64,000 nucleotides of DNA from an uncultured Clostridium sp. GTDB lineage: Bacteria; Bacillota; Clostridia; Clostridiales; Clostridiaceae. The position numbers and the translations under genes are program-made. Under the pieces are notes generated by a model. That model was not told the DNA's origin and made no database searches. It worked only from the letters and a program-made list of their open reading frames with translations. Location of the stretch: positions 340,263 through 404,262 of the forward strand of contig NZ_CAJURG010000001.1 in assembly GCF_910588715.1 (NCBI RefSeq), given 5' to 3'. This document shows, piece after piece, positions 1-8,393 of this stretch. Position 1 is the stretch's first letter. The number at the start of each line of letters is the position of its first letter.

Positions 1-156
1 AAGCTATATCTAAATCAAGACACCCAGTTGAAATTGAATCTACATTTAAAGTACTATGTTCACCTAACTTCATTATAGATCCCTTACCAAACTGCTTTTC
101 AATTTGACTCATCGCATTTTCAATTGCTTTTAATTTATTTTCATCTATGTTTGCCA
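1..156 (-). CDS. recA: RecA recombinase, N-terminal part (cut by window edge)
   Basis: The first 52 codons of RecA are present; the rest lies outside the window. Reading back from the ATG at 156 gives MANIDENKLKAIENAMSQ, then IEKQFGKGSIMKLGE and a segment ending SISTGCLDLDIA, which is the conserved RecA amino terminus that leads into the ATPase core. RecA forms filaments on single-stranded DNA, drives strand exchange and stimulates LexA self-cleavage in the SOS response. The start is supported by an AAGGATGG ribosome binding site a few bases upstream. A sigma-A type promoter and a LexA box lie directly upstream, so the gene is very probably SOS-induced. The Walker motifs are beyond the edge and cannot be checked. 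Confidence 0.93.
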
Positions 157-176
157 TATAATAACCATCCTTTCAC

Positions 177-188
177 GAACATTTGTTC
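177..188 (-). promoter_or_regulatory. LexA (DinR-type) SOS box in front of recA
   Basis: The palindrome GAACATTTGTTC (read on the plus strand) matches the Gram-positive LexA consensus GAAC-N4-GTTC exactly. It lies between the -10 element at 201-206 and the recA start at 156, overlapping the expected transcription start. Bound LexA there would block transcription until RecA-induced LexA cleavage. Confidence 0.88.
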
Positions 189-200
189 TTGTATGAGTAA

Positions 201-229
201 ATTATAATTTATATTTAATTTATAGTCAA
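201..229 (-). promoter_or_regulatory. Sigma-A type promoter of recA
   Basis: On the minus strand TTGACT (224-229) is followed after exactly 17 bases by TATAAT (201-206). The transcript would start near 194, just ahead of the LexA box. Confidence 0.85.
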
Positions 230-256
230 TATTTATTATATTTTTATATATTAAAA

Positions 257-283
257 GTTCCTACTATAAAATATAGAAGGAAC
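257..283 (-). terminator. Intrinsic terminator after pgsA
   Basis: GTTCCT and CTATA pair with TATAG and AGGAAC around an AAA loop, with one A/A mismatch. T residues follow on both strands (a run of seven T on the plus strand, TTTT on the minus strand). It separates the pgsA transcript from recA. Confidence 0.7.
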
Positions 284-324
284 CTTTTTTTAAAATTATA
301 TCCATTTAAACTATAATTAAACAC

Positions 325-912
325 TTAATTCATAGAAATTACATGTTTATTTTTTATAAAGTAATCAATTCCTGAGATTATTGTTATTAAAACAGCTATA
401 TACATTATAATTTCAGGTACATAAGTAAAGAAGGAATTTAAAAATAAATTATTATCTACAAAATTTATTGCATCTACAGATGTATAAATATTAACTTTCA
501 ATAATAATAATAATATTGCTACCATTTGTGTTACTGTTTTAATTTTTCCCCACCAACTAGCAGCAATAATTTTTCCATTAGAGGCTGCTAATGTTCTTAA
601 TCCTGAGACTGCAAATTCTCTCGCTAAAATAACTACTACAGCCCAACTTGCTACTAATTTAAGTTCAACTAATGAAACTAATGCTGCTGTAACTAATAAT
701 TTATCAGCTAATGGGTCCATAAATTTCCCAAAATTAGTTATTTGATTTCTACTTCTAGCAATATATCCATCTAATTGATCAGTTATTGATGCTATTATAA
801 ATATAACAGTTGCTATTATAGATCCATACGGAATATTTTTTACTGTTATAAATAATAGGAAGACAGGTACTAAAAGTATCCTAATCATAGTTAATTTATT
901 TGCTAAATTCAT
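325..912 (-). CDS. pgsA: CDP-diacylglycerol--glycerol-3-phosphate 3-phosphatidyltransferase
   Basis: PgsA makes phosphatidylglycerol phosphate from CDP-diacylglycerol and glycerol 3-phosphate, the committed step to phosphatidylglycerol and cardiolipin, in the cytoplasmic membrane. The 195-residue length is normal. The CDP-alcohol phosphotransferase signature DG-x2-AR-x8-G-x3-D-x3-D is complete: D48 G49, A52 R53, G62, D66 and D70. Several hydrophobic membrane segments surround it. The start codon lies inside the 3' end of rimO (17-base overlap), so the two genes are likely translationally coupled and co-transcribed; pgsA next to rimO and recA is a common Firmicute arrangement. A terminator follows. 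Confidence 0.93.
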   Translation of the reverse strand: MNLANKLTMIRILLVPVFLLFITVKNIPYGSIIATVIFIIASITDQLDGYIARSRNQITNFGKFMDPLADKLLVTAALVSLVELKLVASWAVVVILAREFAVSGLRTLAASNGKIIAASWWGKIKTVTQMVAILLLLLKVNIYTSVDAINFVDNNLFLNSFFTYVPEIIMYIAVLITIISGIDYFIKNKHVISMN

Positions 913-2233
913 CTAAAACCTCTCCCATTAAATCGTACTCCATAATATCGCTAATCTTAACTTTTACTATATCACCTAAATTTAAAGGTTTTTCTTTTTT
1001 TATATAAATAAGACCATCAATTTCAGGAGCCATTTCATAACTTCTTCCAATGTAATAATCACTATTATTACCATCTATAATAGTATCATAAATTTTTCCT
1101 ATTTTCAATTTATTTTGATCTTTAACTACTTTTCTTTGAATTTCCATAAGCTTCTTTTGTCGTTTAGCTTTAATATCTTCATCAATTTGATTATCCATTT
1201 TAGCAGCTGGTGTATCTTCTTCTTGTGAATATGAAAATACTCCAACATTCTCAAGCTTATAATCTTTTAAAAAGCTTTCTAACTCATTAAAATTTTCTTC
1301 AGTTTCTCCTGGAAAACCAACAATTAAAGAGGTTCTTAAGGCAATTCCTTCAATTTTATTTCTTAAAGTATTAATTTTATTAATGATATCTTCTTTATTT
1401 GTTCTTCTTCCCATTTTCTTTAAAACATCACTACTTATATGTTGAATTGGTAAGTCTAAGTATTTAACAACTTTTTTATTTTTAGCAATTTCCTCAATTA
1501 GTTCATCTGTAATTTCTTCTGGATAACAATACAATAATCTTATCCATTCAATATTTTCTATTTCAGATATTTTAGATATTAAATCATGAAGCATTCTTTT
1601 ACCATAAATATCTACTCCATAGTCAGTTAAATCTTGAGCAATTAAAATTATTTCTTTAACTCCATTTTTTGCAAGCATATTTACTTCATCTAAAATATTT
1701 TTTTCTAATCTGCTTCTAAATTTACCTCTAATTTTAGGGATTATACAATAAGTACAAAAATTGTTACAACCTTCTGCAATTCTAACGTATGCAGTGTGTT
1801 GTTTAGTCGTTAATAATCTAATTCCTTCATTAATTCCTTCATCACTATAGTTAGTTGATGAAATTCTTTTATGATCTTTTATAAAGTCTAATATTAATTT
1901 GTGTAATTTCATATAATCATTAACACCCATTAATATATCTATTTCTGGAATTAAATCTAATAATTCATCTCCATATCTTTGAGTTAAACACCCTGTTGCA
2001 ATTAGCATTTTGCAATTATATTTATTTTTATATTCTGCCATTTCTAAAATTGTATCAATAGATTCTTGTTTAGCGCTTTCTATAAATCCACAGGTATTAA
2101 CAATTATTATATCAGCTTCTTTTGCATCATTAGTTATTTCATAATGTTTATTTATTGATCCTAATATTAATTCTGAATCAACTCTATTTTTATCGCATCC
2201 TAAGCTGACCATTCCAACTTTATATTTTTTCAA
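896..2233 (-). CDS. rimO: Ribosomal protein S12 methylthiotransferase RimO
   Basis: RimO is a radical-SAM enzyme with two iron-sulfur clusters that methylthiolates the conserved aspartate of ribosomal protein S12. The 445-residue protein begins with the typical SLGCDKNRVDSE stretch. The UPF0004 domain carries C13, C48 and C82 for the auxiliary cluster, and the radical-SAM motif CNNFCTYC gives C156, C160 and C163. The carboxyl end (about 375-440) has the length and composition of a TRAM RNA-binding domain. SLGCDKNRVDSE favours RimO over the tRNA enzyme MiaB. It overlaps pgsA downstream. The start has an AGGAGGAAATTATTTT leader, an excellent ribosome binding site. Confidence 0.93.
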   Translation of the reverse strand: MKKYKVGMVSLGCDKNRVDSELILGSINKHYEITNDAKEADIIIVNTCGFIESAKQESIDTILEMAEYKNKYNCKMLIATGCLTQRYGDELLDLIPEIDILMGVNDYMKLHKLILDFIKDHKRISSTNYSDEGINEGIRLLTTKQHTAYVRIAEGCNNFCTYCIIPKIRGKFRSRLEKNILDEVNMLAKNGVKEIILIAQDLTDYGVDIYGKRMLHDLISKISEIENIEWIRLLYCYPEEITDELIEEIAKNKKVVKYLDLPIQHISSDVLKKMGRRTNKEDIINKINTLRNKIEGIALRTSLIVGFPGETEENFNELESFLKDYKLENVGVFSYSQEEDTPAAKMDNQIDEDIKAKRQKKLMEIQRKVVKDQNKLKIGKIYDTIIDGNNSDYYIGRSYEMAPEIDGLIYIKKEKPLNLGDIVKVKISDIMEYDLMGEVLDEFSK

Positions 2234-2309
2234 AATAATTTCCTCCTAAGTTCAAATAATAATATTTATTGTAATTTAACTATATTATATTTACAAGTAT
2301 TTTATATTA

Positions 2310-4670
2310 TTAGCTATTATACACATTTCCTTTTTCAACTAACACTTGTCTTGGCTTGCTTCCATCTCTTTGAGAAATTATACCACGTTCTTCTAATTCA
2401 TCCATTATTCTAGATGCTCTATTAAAGCCAACTCTTAATTTTCTTTGTATAAACGAAGTTGAAGCTTGTTGATATTCAATAACTAATTTTATAGCTTCTT
2501 CTAATAATTCATCACATTCATTATCTAATTGGTTTTCGTTAATAGAATCATTATTTATATGATTTAATATTTCTTCTGAATAATCAATGCGCTCATCTGA
2601 TTTTTTTATAAATTCAACTACATTTTCAACTTCTTCCTCTGAAATAAATGCTCCTTGAATTCTAATTGGCTTGTTTTCACCTAGAGGATAATAAAGCATA
2701 TCCCCTCTACCAAGAAGCTTTTCAGCACCAACTTGATCTAATATAGTTCTTGAATCAGTTCCAGAAGAAACAGCAAAAGAAATTCTTGAAGGTATATTAG
2801 CTTTTATTACACCTGTTATAACATCCACAGATGGCCTTTGAGTAGCTATAATTAAATGCATTCCTGCAGCTCTTGCCATTTGAGCTAATCTACAAATATA
2901 ATCTTCTACATCATTTGGGCAAGCCATCATTAAATCTGCAAGTTCATCTACAATTACTACTATATAAGGTAATTTCTCTTTTATTTGTCCTTTTTTTAGA
3001 AGATTATTATATGATTCTATATTTTTAACCTTCATTTGAGAAAATAAATTATATCGTTTATTCATTTCATTAACAGCCCAATTAAGAGCTCCAGCTGCCT
3101 TTTTAGGGTCTGTTACAACCGGGATTAATAGATGTGGTATTCCGTTATAAACACTTAATTCAACCACTTTAGGATCTACCATAAGAAGTTTAACTTGATC
3201 TGGAGAATACTTATATAACAAACTTATTATAAGAGTGTTTATACAAACAGACTTTCCTGATCCTGTTGCCCCTGCAATTAACATATGTGGCATTTTACTT
3301 AGGTCTCCAACTATACATTTTCCTGTTATATCTTTTCCTAAAGCAAAAGCTAAGTTTTTATTGGTATTTGTAAATTCTTTAGAATCAAGAACCTCTCTTA
3401 AAAAAACAGGTAATTGTTTTTTATTTGGAACTTCAATACCTATAGCAGCCTTTCCTGGAATAGGAGCTTCCATTCTAACCCCATTTGCTGCTAACCCTAA
3501 TGCTATATCATCTTGTAAATTAACTATTTTTGATACTTTTACCCCAGGACTTGGTTGTAATTCAAATCTTGTAACTGAAGGACCTTTAGTTACTTGTATC
3601 ACTTTAGCTTCTACTCCAAAATCAGAAAGTGTCTCAACTAGTTTATCTGCACTTTCAATTAAATCTTTTTTATCTTCATTTTTCAATTTCAACTTAGAAT
3701 TTATGTTTAGTAAATTCATAGTAGGAAATAAATATTCCTTTTTATTTTCTTGTTCTACTTCATTTATTGAGTATTCTATTTCTTTATTAAAAAACTCCTT
3801 ATCTTTAAAAGATAAATTTTTACTATTTGTTTTTAAATTACTATTGATACTTTTATCCATATCATCTAAATTAATTTTTTGAAGAGGAGTTGTTTCCTGA
3901 AAGTCTGAGTTTTTAGAAAAGTCCATTATTTGTATTTTGCTAGTTATATCTTTTGCAAATTCCTCTTCTTCACTTTCATTATTTAAATCAGAAACTATAA
4001 CTTCAATATTATCATCTTTAATACTTTTTTCTTTTTTCCTTTTTAAATTATTCTTTTTAATTTCTTTTTTATAAGAATTACTACCTATAAAAGAATTTAT
4101 GATATTTTTACCTTTTATATATATATCATATAGAGTTAAATCCATAAATAAAATCATTCCTATTAAAAATAAAGTACTATATAATATATAACTTCCTATA
4201 TAACCTATTAATTTTGATAATGGATAAGCAATAAGAAATCCAAAGAATCCACCATGAATAGAATAATTATCTGAAAAATGAATCTTTTTTATCATTTCAA
4301 AAAAATTATAATCATTATATACAGAGCCACTTACAAATTGAATTAACATAGTGCTACAAAATAGCCAAATAACTATAGCAATTAATGTTATACTAAAGAA
4401 TTTTTTTGAATATTTTATTGTTCCTTTTGATCTTATTGTATCTATACCAAAATAAATAAGATATATAGGAACAAGATAAGATATAATTCCAAACATATTA
4501 TATAGTGTTTTTCTAGATATTACTGATAAAATTCCAGCTAAGTCTGTATAAGTTGAAAAAGCTAATAATAATCCTATAGATATATAAAGTATCGATTTAA
4601 CATCTCCTTTCTTCTCATCAACATCTTTGAGCTTCTTTTTTGAATTGTTTTTTTGTCTCCTTTTTCCCAT
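2310..4670 (-). CDS. ftsK: DNA translocase FtsK/SpoIIIE
   Basis: This is a membrane-anchored hexameric DNA pump that moves chromosomes through the division or sporulation septum. The protein, 786 residues from the chosen start, has about four membrane segments in the first 180 residues, a long charged low-complexity linker, the FtsK alpha/beta motor with Walker A GATGSGKS near residue 465 and Walker B VIVDELADLMM, and a C-terminal winged-helix gamma domain (from about ASTSFIQRKLRVGF) that reads DNA polarity signals. I chose the ATG at 4670 (MGKRRQKN) because AGAGGTGA lies just upstream; the frame stays open for 24 more codons to 4742, but that stretch looks like untranslated DNA and contains the ribosome binding site. 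In Bacillus the same neighbour, tepA, accompanies spoIIIE. Whether this copy serves division, sporulation or both cannot be told. Confidence 0.92.
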   Translation of the reverse strand: MGKRRQKNNSKKKLKDVDEKKGDVKSILYISIGLLLAFSTYTDLAGILSVISRKTLYNMFGIISYLVPIYLIYFGIDTIRSKGTIKYSKKFFSITLIAIVIWLFCSTMLIQFVSGSVYNDYNFFEMIKKIHFSDNYSIHGGFFGFLIAYPLSKLIGYIGSYILYSTLFLIGMILFMDLTLYDIYIKGKNIINSFIGSNSYKKEIKKNNLKRKKEKSIKDDNIEVIVSDLNNESEEEEFAKDITSKIQIMDFSKNSDFQETTPLQKINLDDMDKSINSNLKTNSKNLSFKDKEFFNKEIEYSINEVEQENKKEYLFPTMNLLNINSKLKLKNEDKKDLIESADKLVETLSDFGVEAKVIQVTKGPSVTRFELQPSPGVKVSKIVNLQDDIALGLAANGVRMEAPIPGKAAIGIEVPNKKQLPVFLREVLDSKEFTNTNKNLAFALGKDITGKCIVGDLSKMPHMLIAGATGSGKSVCINTLIISLLYKYSPDQVKLLMVDPKVVELSVYNGIPHLLIPVVTDPKKAAGALNWAVNEMNKRYNLFSQMKVKNIESYNNLLKKGQIKEKLPYIVVIVDELADLMMACPNDVEDYICRLAQMARAAGMHLIIATQRPSVDVITGVIKANIPSRISFAVSSGTDSRTILDQVGAEKLLGRGDMLYYPLGENKPIRIQGAFISEEEVENVVEFIKKSDERIDYSEEILNHINNDSINENQLDNECDELLEEAIKLVIEYQQASTSFIQRKLRVGFNRASRIMDELEERGIISQRDGSKPRQVLVEKGNVYNS

Positions 4671-4751
4671 TAAATCACCTCTATTTAAAAACATCATTTT
4701 TAGCAAATTTATTATATTATAGCTTATAAATATTTTAAACATATTTTAAAT

Positions 4752-4785
4752 AAAAAAGAAACTCCCTTACAGGAATTTCTTTTTT
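4752..4785 (-). terminator. Intrinsic terminator between tepA and ftsK
   Basis: AAAAAAGAAA pairs with TTTCTTTTTT and TCC with GGA around a short loop, with one mismatch. It follows the tepA stop on the minus strand, so ftsK probably has its own promoter or depends on read-through. Confidence 0.75.
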
Positions 4786-4788
4786 ATT

Positions 4789-5550
4789 TTATTCATTTAT
4801 ATTTTCATTATTTTTTATAAGTTCATCTAATTTATCTAAAGCATCTTTTATTCCACCTACACTATCTATTAATCCGCATTCTACAGCTTGTTCTCCAATT
4901 AAAATAGTTCCCATATCATTTAATAATTCATCTGACTTTAACATCATTCTCTCTAATTCATCTTTATCTATTTTAGATGTTCTAACTATAAAATTATTTA
5001 TACGTTCTTGCATCTTTTTAAAATAATGGAAAGTTTGCGCTACACCAATTACAAATCCATTCATTCTAACTGGATGAACAATCATTGTTGCTGATGGACT
5101 AATAAATGAATAATCAGCAGAGGTTGCTAAAGGAACTCCTATGGAATGTCCTCCACCAATTACAATTGAAACTGTTGGCTTTGATAAAGAACATATCATT
5201 TCAGCTATAGCCAATCCAGCTTCAACATCTCCTCCAACAGTGTTTAATACAATTAATATTCCCTTTACTTTATCATTTTGCTCCATAGAAATTAATTGCG
5301 GTATTATATGTTCATATTTTGTAGACTTAGTTTGTGGTGGTAAAACCACATGTCCCTCAACTTGCCCTATTATAGGTAATATCTGAATACTTTGACTTGG
5401 ACCACTCATATTAGTAGTACCTAACTCCTTTATTTCAGAAACTTTTTCTTCTTCCTTACTTACATTTTCATCTTTAATTTCCTCTGATTTTTTTTCTTCA
5501 TTAATAATCCCACATTTTAATCCTTGATCAGAATACTTTTCTATATCCAT
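4789..5550 (-). CDS. tepA: ClpP-like protease, TepA family
   Basis: The 253-residue protein has an acidic, lysine/glutamate-rich first 50 residues and then a ClpP/crotonase fold. A candidate nucleophile S136 lies in GGGHSIGVP and a candidate general base H159 in MIVHPVR, as in the TepA/YmfB branch of ClpP-like proteases. No signal peptide is seen, so it is expected in the cytoplasm. In Bacillus subtilis the homologue was described as helping protein translocation (hence TepA) and also lies next to spoIIIE, which supports the call. It follows a secreted coiled-coil gene by 35 bases and probably shares its transcript. The physiological substrate is unknown. Confidence 0.85.
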   Translation of the reverse strand: MDIEKYSDQGLKCGIINEEKKSEEIKDENVSKEEEKVSEIKELGTTNMSGPSQSIQILPIIGQVEGHVVLPPQTKSTKYEHIIPQLISMEQNDKVKGILIVLNTVGGDVEAGLAIAEMICSLSKPTVSIVIGGGHSIGVPLATSADYSFISPSATMIVHPVRMNGFVIGVAQTFHYFKKMQERINNFIVRTSKIDKDELERMMLKSDELLNDMGTILIGEQAVECGLIDSVGGIKDALDKLDELIKNNENINE

Positions 5551-5584
5551 AATCCTTTTCCTCCATATATTATTTTTAATTAAT

Positions 5585-6262
5585 TTAGCCTCTAATATCT
5601 AAAACTACAGCGTATAATATTTTCCCATTTTTATATGTACCTTCAACTCCTACTACTATTTTTTTATCTAACTGCGGAACTTTTATAGTTCCCCTATTAA
5701 TTTCTAATTCCTTAATTTCATCATCCCAAATGTATGCTCTAATTTTAGTAGGATTTTCACTAAATTCAAAATTTATAACTTCTCCTCCTCTAACTTTTAA
5801 AGAATTCTTTTTCAAGAGGATTTTATAATCATCATAAATAGTTTTATCAAGCTCGCTTTCACTATTATCACTATTTAAAATAAAATGATAAGAACATAAA
5901 TATTTAGTAGAATGCTTTCCTCTTAATCTAACAATTAATGATGGTATTAGGTCGTTTTCTTTATTATTCTTTACTTCGTTTTTTTTATTTTCATCATTGC
6001 TGTTTTTCTTTATGTTGTCACTTTCACCTAATTCTTGTTTCTTTTCTTCTTCCTTTTTTTTAATCTCCTCTAATCTTTGTTGGTCTATTTGTCTCCTTTC
6101 TTCCTTTAATTCTTTTTTCAACTCTTCCAATGTTTTATATGGCTCACTTTTATCTTCTTCAGTATCTTGCTTAATTTCATTTGGTTCTGCATATACTACA
6201 TTACAATTTAAAGCTATTAATAATGTTAATATTAATTTAAATAAAAATATATTTTTTCCCAT
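5585..6262 (-). CDS. Secreted coiled-coil protein of unknown function
   Basis: I do not recognise a named family. The 225-residue protein starts with a classic signal peptide (basic MGKNIFLFK, hydrophobic core, VVYA followed by EP, a signal peptidase I type site near residue 25). Residues about 35-105 are a highly charged, lysine/glutamate-rich coiled coil or disordered stalk. Residues 106-225 form a compact beta-rich globular part with motifs such as VRLRGKHSTKYLC and VVVGVEGTY-like strands. It lies 35 bases upstream of tepA, so the two are probably co-expressed. GAGGTG upstream supports the start. It is likely an exported or envelope-associated protein. Confidence 0.7.
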   Translation of the reverse strand: MGKNIFLFKLILTLLIALNCNVVYAEPNEIKQDTEEDKSEPYKTLEELKKELKEERRQIDQQRLEEIKKKEEEKKQELGESDNIKKNSNDENKKNEVKNNKENDLIPSLIVRLRGKHSTKYLCSYHFILNSDNSESELDKTIYDDYKILLKKNSLKVRGGEVINFEFSENPTKIRAYIWDDEIKELEINRGTIKVPQLDKKIVVGVEGTYKNGKILYAVVLDIRG

Positions 6263-6336
6263 TTAACAACACCTCTAGAGTTTCTTTCTAAAATAGTTTC
6301 TCCAAAATAAATAAATAAATTTATTTATAATAAAAA

Positions 6337-6372
6337 AGTGTACCAAAAATTTAATACACTTTTTGGTACACT
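6337..6372 (-). terminator. Intrinsic terminator after the cysteine-rich gene
   Basis: A perfect 13-bp stem, AGTGTACCAAAAA with its complement, flanks a 10-base loop, and TTTTTATT follows on the minus strand. It ends the short transcript of the cysteine-rich protein before the secreted coiled-coil gene. Confidence 0.82.
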
Positions 6373-6382
6373 AAGCTATAAA

Positions 6383-6592
6383 TTACCAGCAACCGCCGCC
6401 GAAGAAAAATAATAATATAATTATCCACCACCAGCCACCGCCGTAGCCGCCAAAACCACCGCAATTACCATAGCCACCATATCCACAACAACTATTGCAA
6501 CAAGGATTGCAAGTGTTACAAGGATTACAGCAAGTACAACAACAATTATTTCTACAGCAATTGTTTCTTCTACAACAACATTTCTTTGACAT
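6383..6592 (-). CDS. Cysteine-rich mini-protein with hydrophobic C-terminal tail
   Basis: The start is MSKKCCC at 6592, because AGGAG lies nine bases upstream; an in-frame ATG three codons earlier (6601) directly abuts that site. The 69-residue product has 18 cysteines, arranged as CC and CCC clusters spaced by N, P, R and T, then a Gly/Tyr/Phe-rich linker and a tail WWWIIILLFFFGGGCW. It has its own terminator and is divergent from a PadR-type regulator. Clustered cysteines suggest metal binding or heavy disulfide cross-linking; the Gly/Tyr-rich linker plus short hydrophobic tail recalls small spore-coat proteins of the YjcZ/CotX kind. That is a resemblance in composition only. The codons for the Gly/Trp stretch are GC-rich against the surrounding DNA. 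Confidence 0.72.
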   Translation of the reverse strand: MSKKCCCRRNNCCRNNCCCTCCNPCNTCNPCCNSCCGYGGYGNCGGFGGYGGGWWWIIILLFFFGGGCW

Positions 6593-6742
6593 GTTTCCCA
6601 TCTCCTATCTTTGGTACTTTAATATATAGTATTCAATCTTACTTTTTTATGTTCACCAATATAAAGATATTCTTTGTAATTAGACATTTTTTATAATTTT
6701 TGTTATTATAATCATATATGGTAATCTAAGGAGTGATTAAAT

Positions 6743-7132
6743 ATGAATACCAACCGCAATAGGCTTATAGCCCCTAGAAATGTAGTAAATACAAAGATGT
6801 TATATTCATTTTATATATTAAAAGAGCTATCAAAAGGAGAAGTTATATTCGGAAATAAAGTATTAGAAGCATTTAGAGATGTGTTTAAAAGTTCAAACCT
6901 TCCTTTTCCAGTATCATCAAGCACAATATATGAAACTTTATATGATCTTGAAAGTAAAGGATATGTCATAAGTAAATGGACAGGCGATGATTTTCTAAAT
7001 AAACGAAGCAAAAAAATCTATTCTATTACAGATGAAGGTATATACTACTATAAACATCATATAGCAGATTATATAGATAATTTAAAAAAGACTAAAAATA
7101 CACTCGACTTAATGATAGAAATGCTAAGATAA
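6743..7132 (+). CDS. PadR-family transcriptional regulator
   Basis: The 129-residue protein has the PadR winged-helix pattern: MLYSFYILKELSKGEVIFGN, then FPVSSSTIYETLYDLESKGYV with the recognition helix and KKIYSITDEG in the wing, and a C-terminal helix for dimerisation. PadR proteins are usually repressors that respond to small molecules and commonly control a neighbouring gene. Here the closest candidate is the divergently transcribed cysteine-rich gene, 150 bases away, sharing the intergenic region. AAGGAG lies ten bases before the ATG. The inducer cannot be inferred. Confidence 0.82.
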   Translation: MNTNRNRLIAPRNVVNTKMLYSFYILKELSKGEVIFGNKVLEAFRDVFKSSNLPFPVSSSTIYETLYDLESKGYVISKWTGDDFLNKRSKKIYSITDEGIYYYKHHIADYIDNLKKTKNTLDLMIEMLR

Positions 7133-7165
7133 AAACATAAAAATTTAATATTAATATTTTAAAAT

Positions 7166-7214
7166 ATATACTGTATCATGATACAATCAATAGCAAAAAA
7201 ATGATACAGTATAT
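7166..7214. terminator. Bidirectional terminator between convergent genes
   Basis: A perfect 14-bp inverted repeat, ATATACTGTATCAT with its complement, encloses a 21-base loop and is followed by GTTTTT on the plus strand and by TTTTA-rich sequence on the minus strand. It lies between the PadR gene and the convergent hypothetical. Confidence 0.75.
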
Positions 7215-7218
7215 GTTT

Positions 7219-7827
7219 TTAATTTTCCATATTACAAATTTCATCTAATGAATTAAGAATTTTTCTATACCCCTCTTTCATTAAAGGGTCATTATACAAT
7301 TCTTTATAACTAACGTTATCAATATTTTGAGATAAAATTTTAGGATAATTCTCCCCATAAATTTTTTCTAATACATTTCTATAAGAATTTCTAATTATTA
7401 TATTTTCAGATTTACCATTCCAATAAAATTCAACTATTTTAGAACATTCTTCTAAAACCCCATATAATTGATAAATATAGCTTAGTTCCTTTAAAGAGTA
7501 TTCACTACATAAAGATGCAACTATTTTATGATAGTCTTTATAAATAGGTATAGAACTATAAAAACTATATTTTTCTTCTTTTTGCAAATACCTAACACTT
7601 TGATAAATTGCATTACAAAAATCTAATCTAATAATATTTGCATTAATAAATTTCTCTTGGCACTTACATTGATGCTGATAGTTTAGGTTTTCTTTTTGTA
7701 GCCTCGTTTGTTCATGTAATGAAAACTTATTTATAAACCAGCTACAAATAGCCCCAATTACTGAACCTAGTATTAATCCTCCAGCAGATATTAAAGCAGT
7801 AACTAGTGCAATAGGCAAAAAACTCAC
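7219..7827 (-). CDS. Membrane-anchored hypothetical protein
   Basis: No family recognised. The 202-residue protein starts with a hydrophobic segment rich in Gly and Ala (about residues 5-33, IALVTALISAGGLILGSVIG then an aromatic end) that should span the membrane once, leaving a cytoplasmic helical domain rich in Tyr, Glu and Lys. HQCKCQE at about 52-58 contains two close cysteines. The single-anchor helical layout is common among small accessory proteins of mobile elements and phages. An AAGGAGTGAG ribosome binding site precedes the start. It converges on the PadR gene and diverges from the next hypothetical. Confidence 0.6.
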   Translation of the reverse strand: MSFLPIALVTALISAGGLILGSVIGAICSWFINKFSLHEQTRLQKENLNYQHQCKCQEKFINANIIRLDFCNAIYQSVRYLQKEEKYSFYSSIPIYKDYHKIVASLCSEYSLKELSYIYQLYGVLEECSKIVEFYWNGKSENIIIRNSYRNVLEKIYGENYPKILSQNIDNVSYKELYNDPLMKEGYRKILNSLDEICNMEN

Positions 7828-7949
7828 TCCTTATAATAATATTCTAATAATATTATTTATCATTATTAAATAAAATATAAATTTTATGTCTATTTTTTAA
7901 CTTTTGCATAATATATTTATTAATAAAAAAAATTAAGGAGTAAAATATA

Positions 7950-8372
7950 TTGTCGTTTATCATGAATAATTATATTAAATCATCATATATAAAAAAGGTT
8001 TTTTTAGAAAATTGTATTAAAAATAATAATAAACTTCTTCTTTATTTTTCACCAATTGATTATAATAATTTTAACATTTCAACAATAATAATTAAAAACA
8101 TTAAAAATAGAGAAGAATTTATATGTCCATTTACAAAGGAATATCCTAATATAATCAGTATAGATTTAAATCCACTTTGTTCTTATTTTACAGATTATGA
8201 AGGATCTATTTTTATAGATACAAATGACGATAAACTATTAATTCCATTATCACCTTATAAAAATGTATTAAATATCGAAAGCACATTAGATAAATCACAA
8301 TTTAAATTATTTCTAAGAGTTTTAGACAATGGGGAATTTAGAGTTTCTAGTATAGTAAATAAAAAATACTAA
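7950..8372 (+). CDS. Hypothetical protein (TTG start)
   Basis: No family recognised. The 140-residue product is predicted cytoplasmic, rich in Asn, Ile and Lys, with alternating strands (for example KLLLYFSPID, GSIFIDTNDDKLLIPLS). I chose the TTG at 7950 because AAGGAG lies nine bases upstream; the ATG at 7962 is 21 bases from that site and therefore less likely. A perfect hairpin terminator follows directly. It diverges from the membrane-anchored hypothetical and converges on the coiled-coil gene. Confidence 0.6.
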   Translation: MSFIMNNYIKSSYIKKVFLENCIKNNNKLLLYFSPIDYNNFNISTIIIKNIKNREEFICPFTKEYPNIISIDLNPLCSYFTDYEGSIFIDTNDDKLLIPLSPYKNVLNIESTLDKSQFKLFLRVLDNGEFRVSSIVNKKY

Positions 8373-8393
8373 GGGTTACCCTTAGTATTTTTT
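8361..8393. terminator. Bidirectional terminator
   Basis: A 15-bp perfect stem (AAAAAATACTAAGGG with its complement) is closed by a TTA centre and gives A/T runs on both sides. It covers the last codons of the plus-strand hypothetical and the stop of the minus-strand coiled-coil gene, serving both. Confidence 0.8.

Noticed and set aside
3235..3882. 215-codon plus-strand ORF opposite ftsK
   Set aside because: It is a shadow of the conserved FtsK coding frame on the other strand; the translation is low-complexity and has no ribosome binding site.
4671..4742. 24-codon N-terminal extension of FtsK
   Set aside because: The downstream ATG has a good ribosome binding site that lies inside the extension, and the added residues do not resemble the family start.
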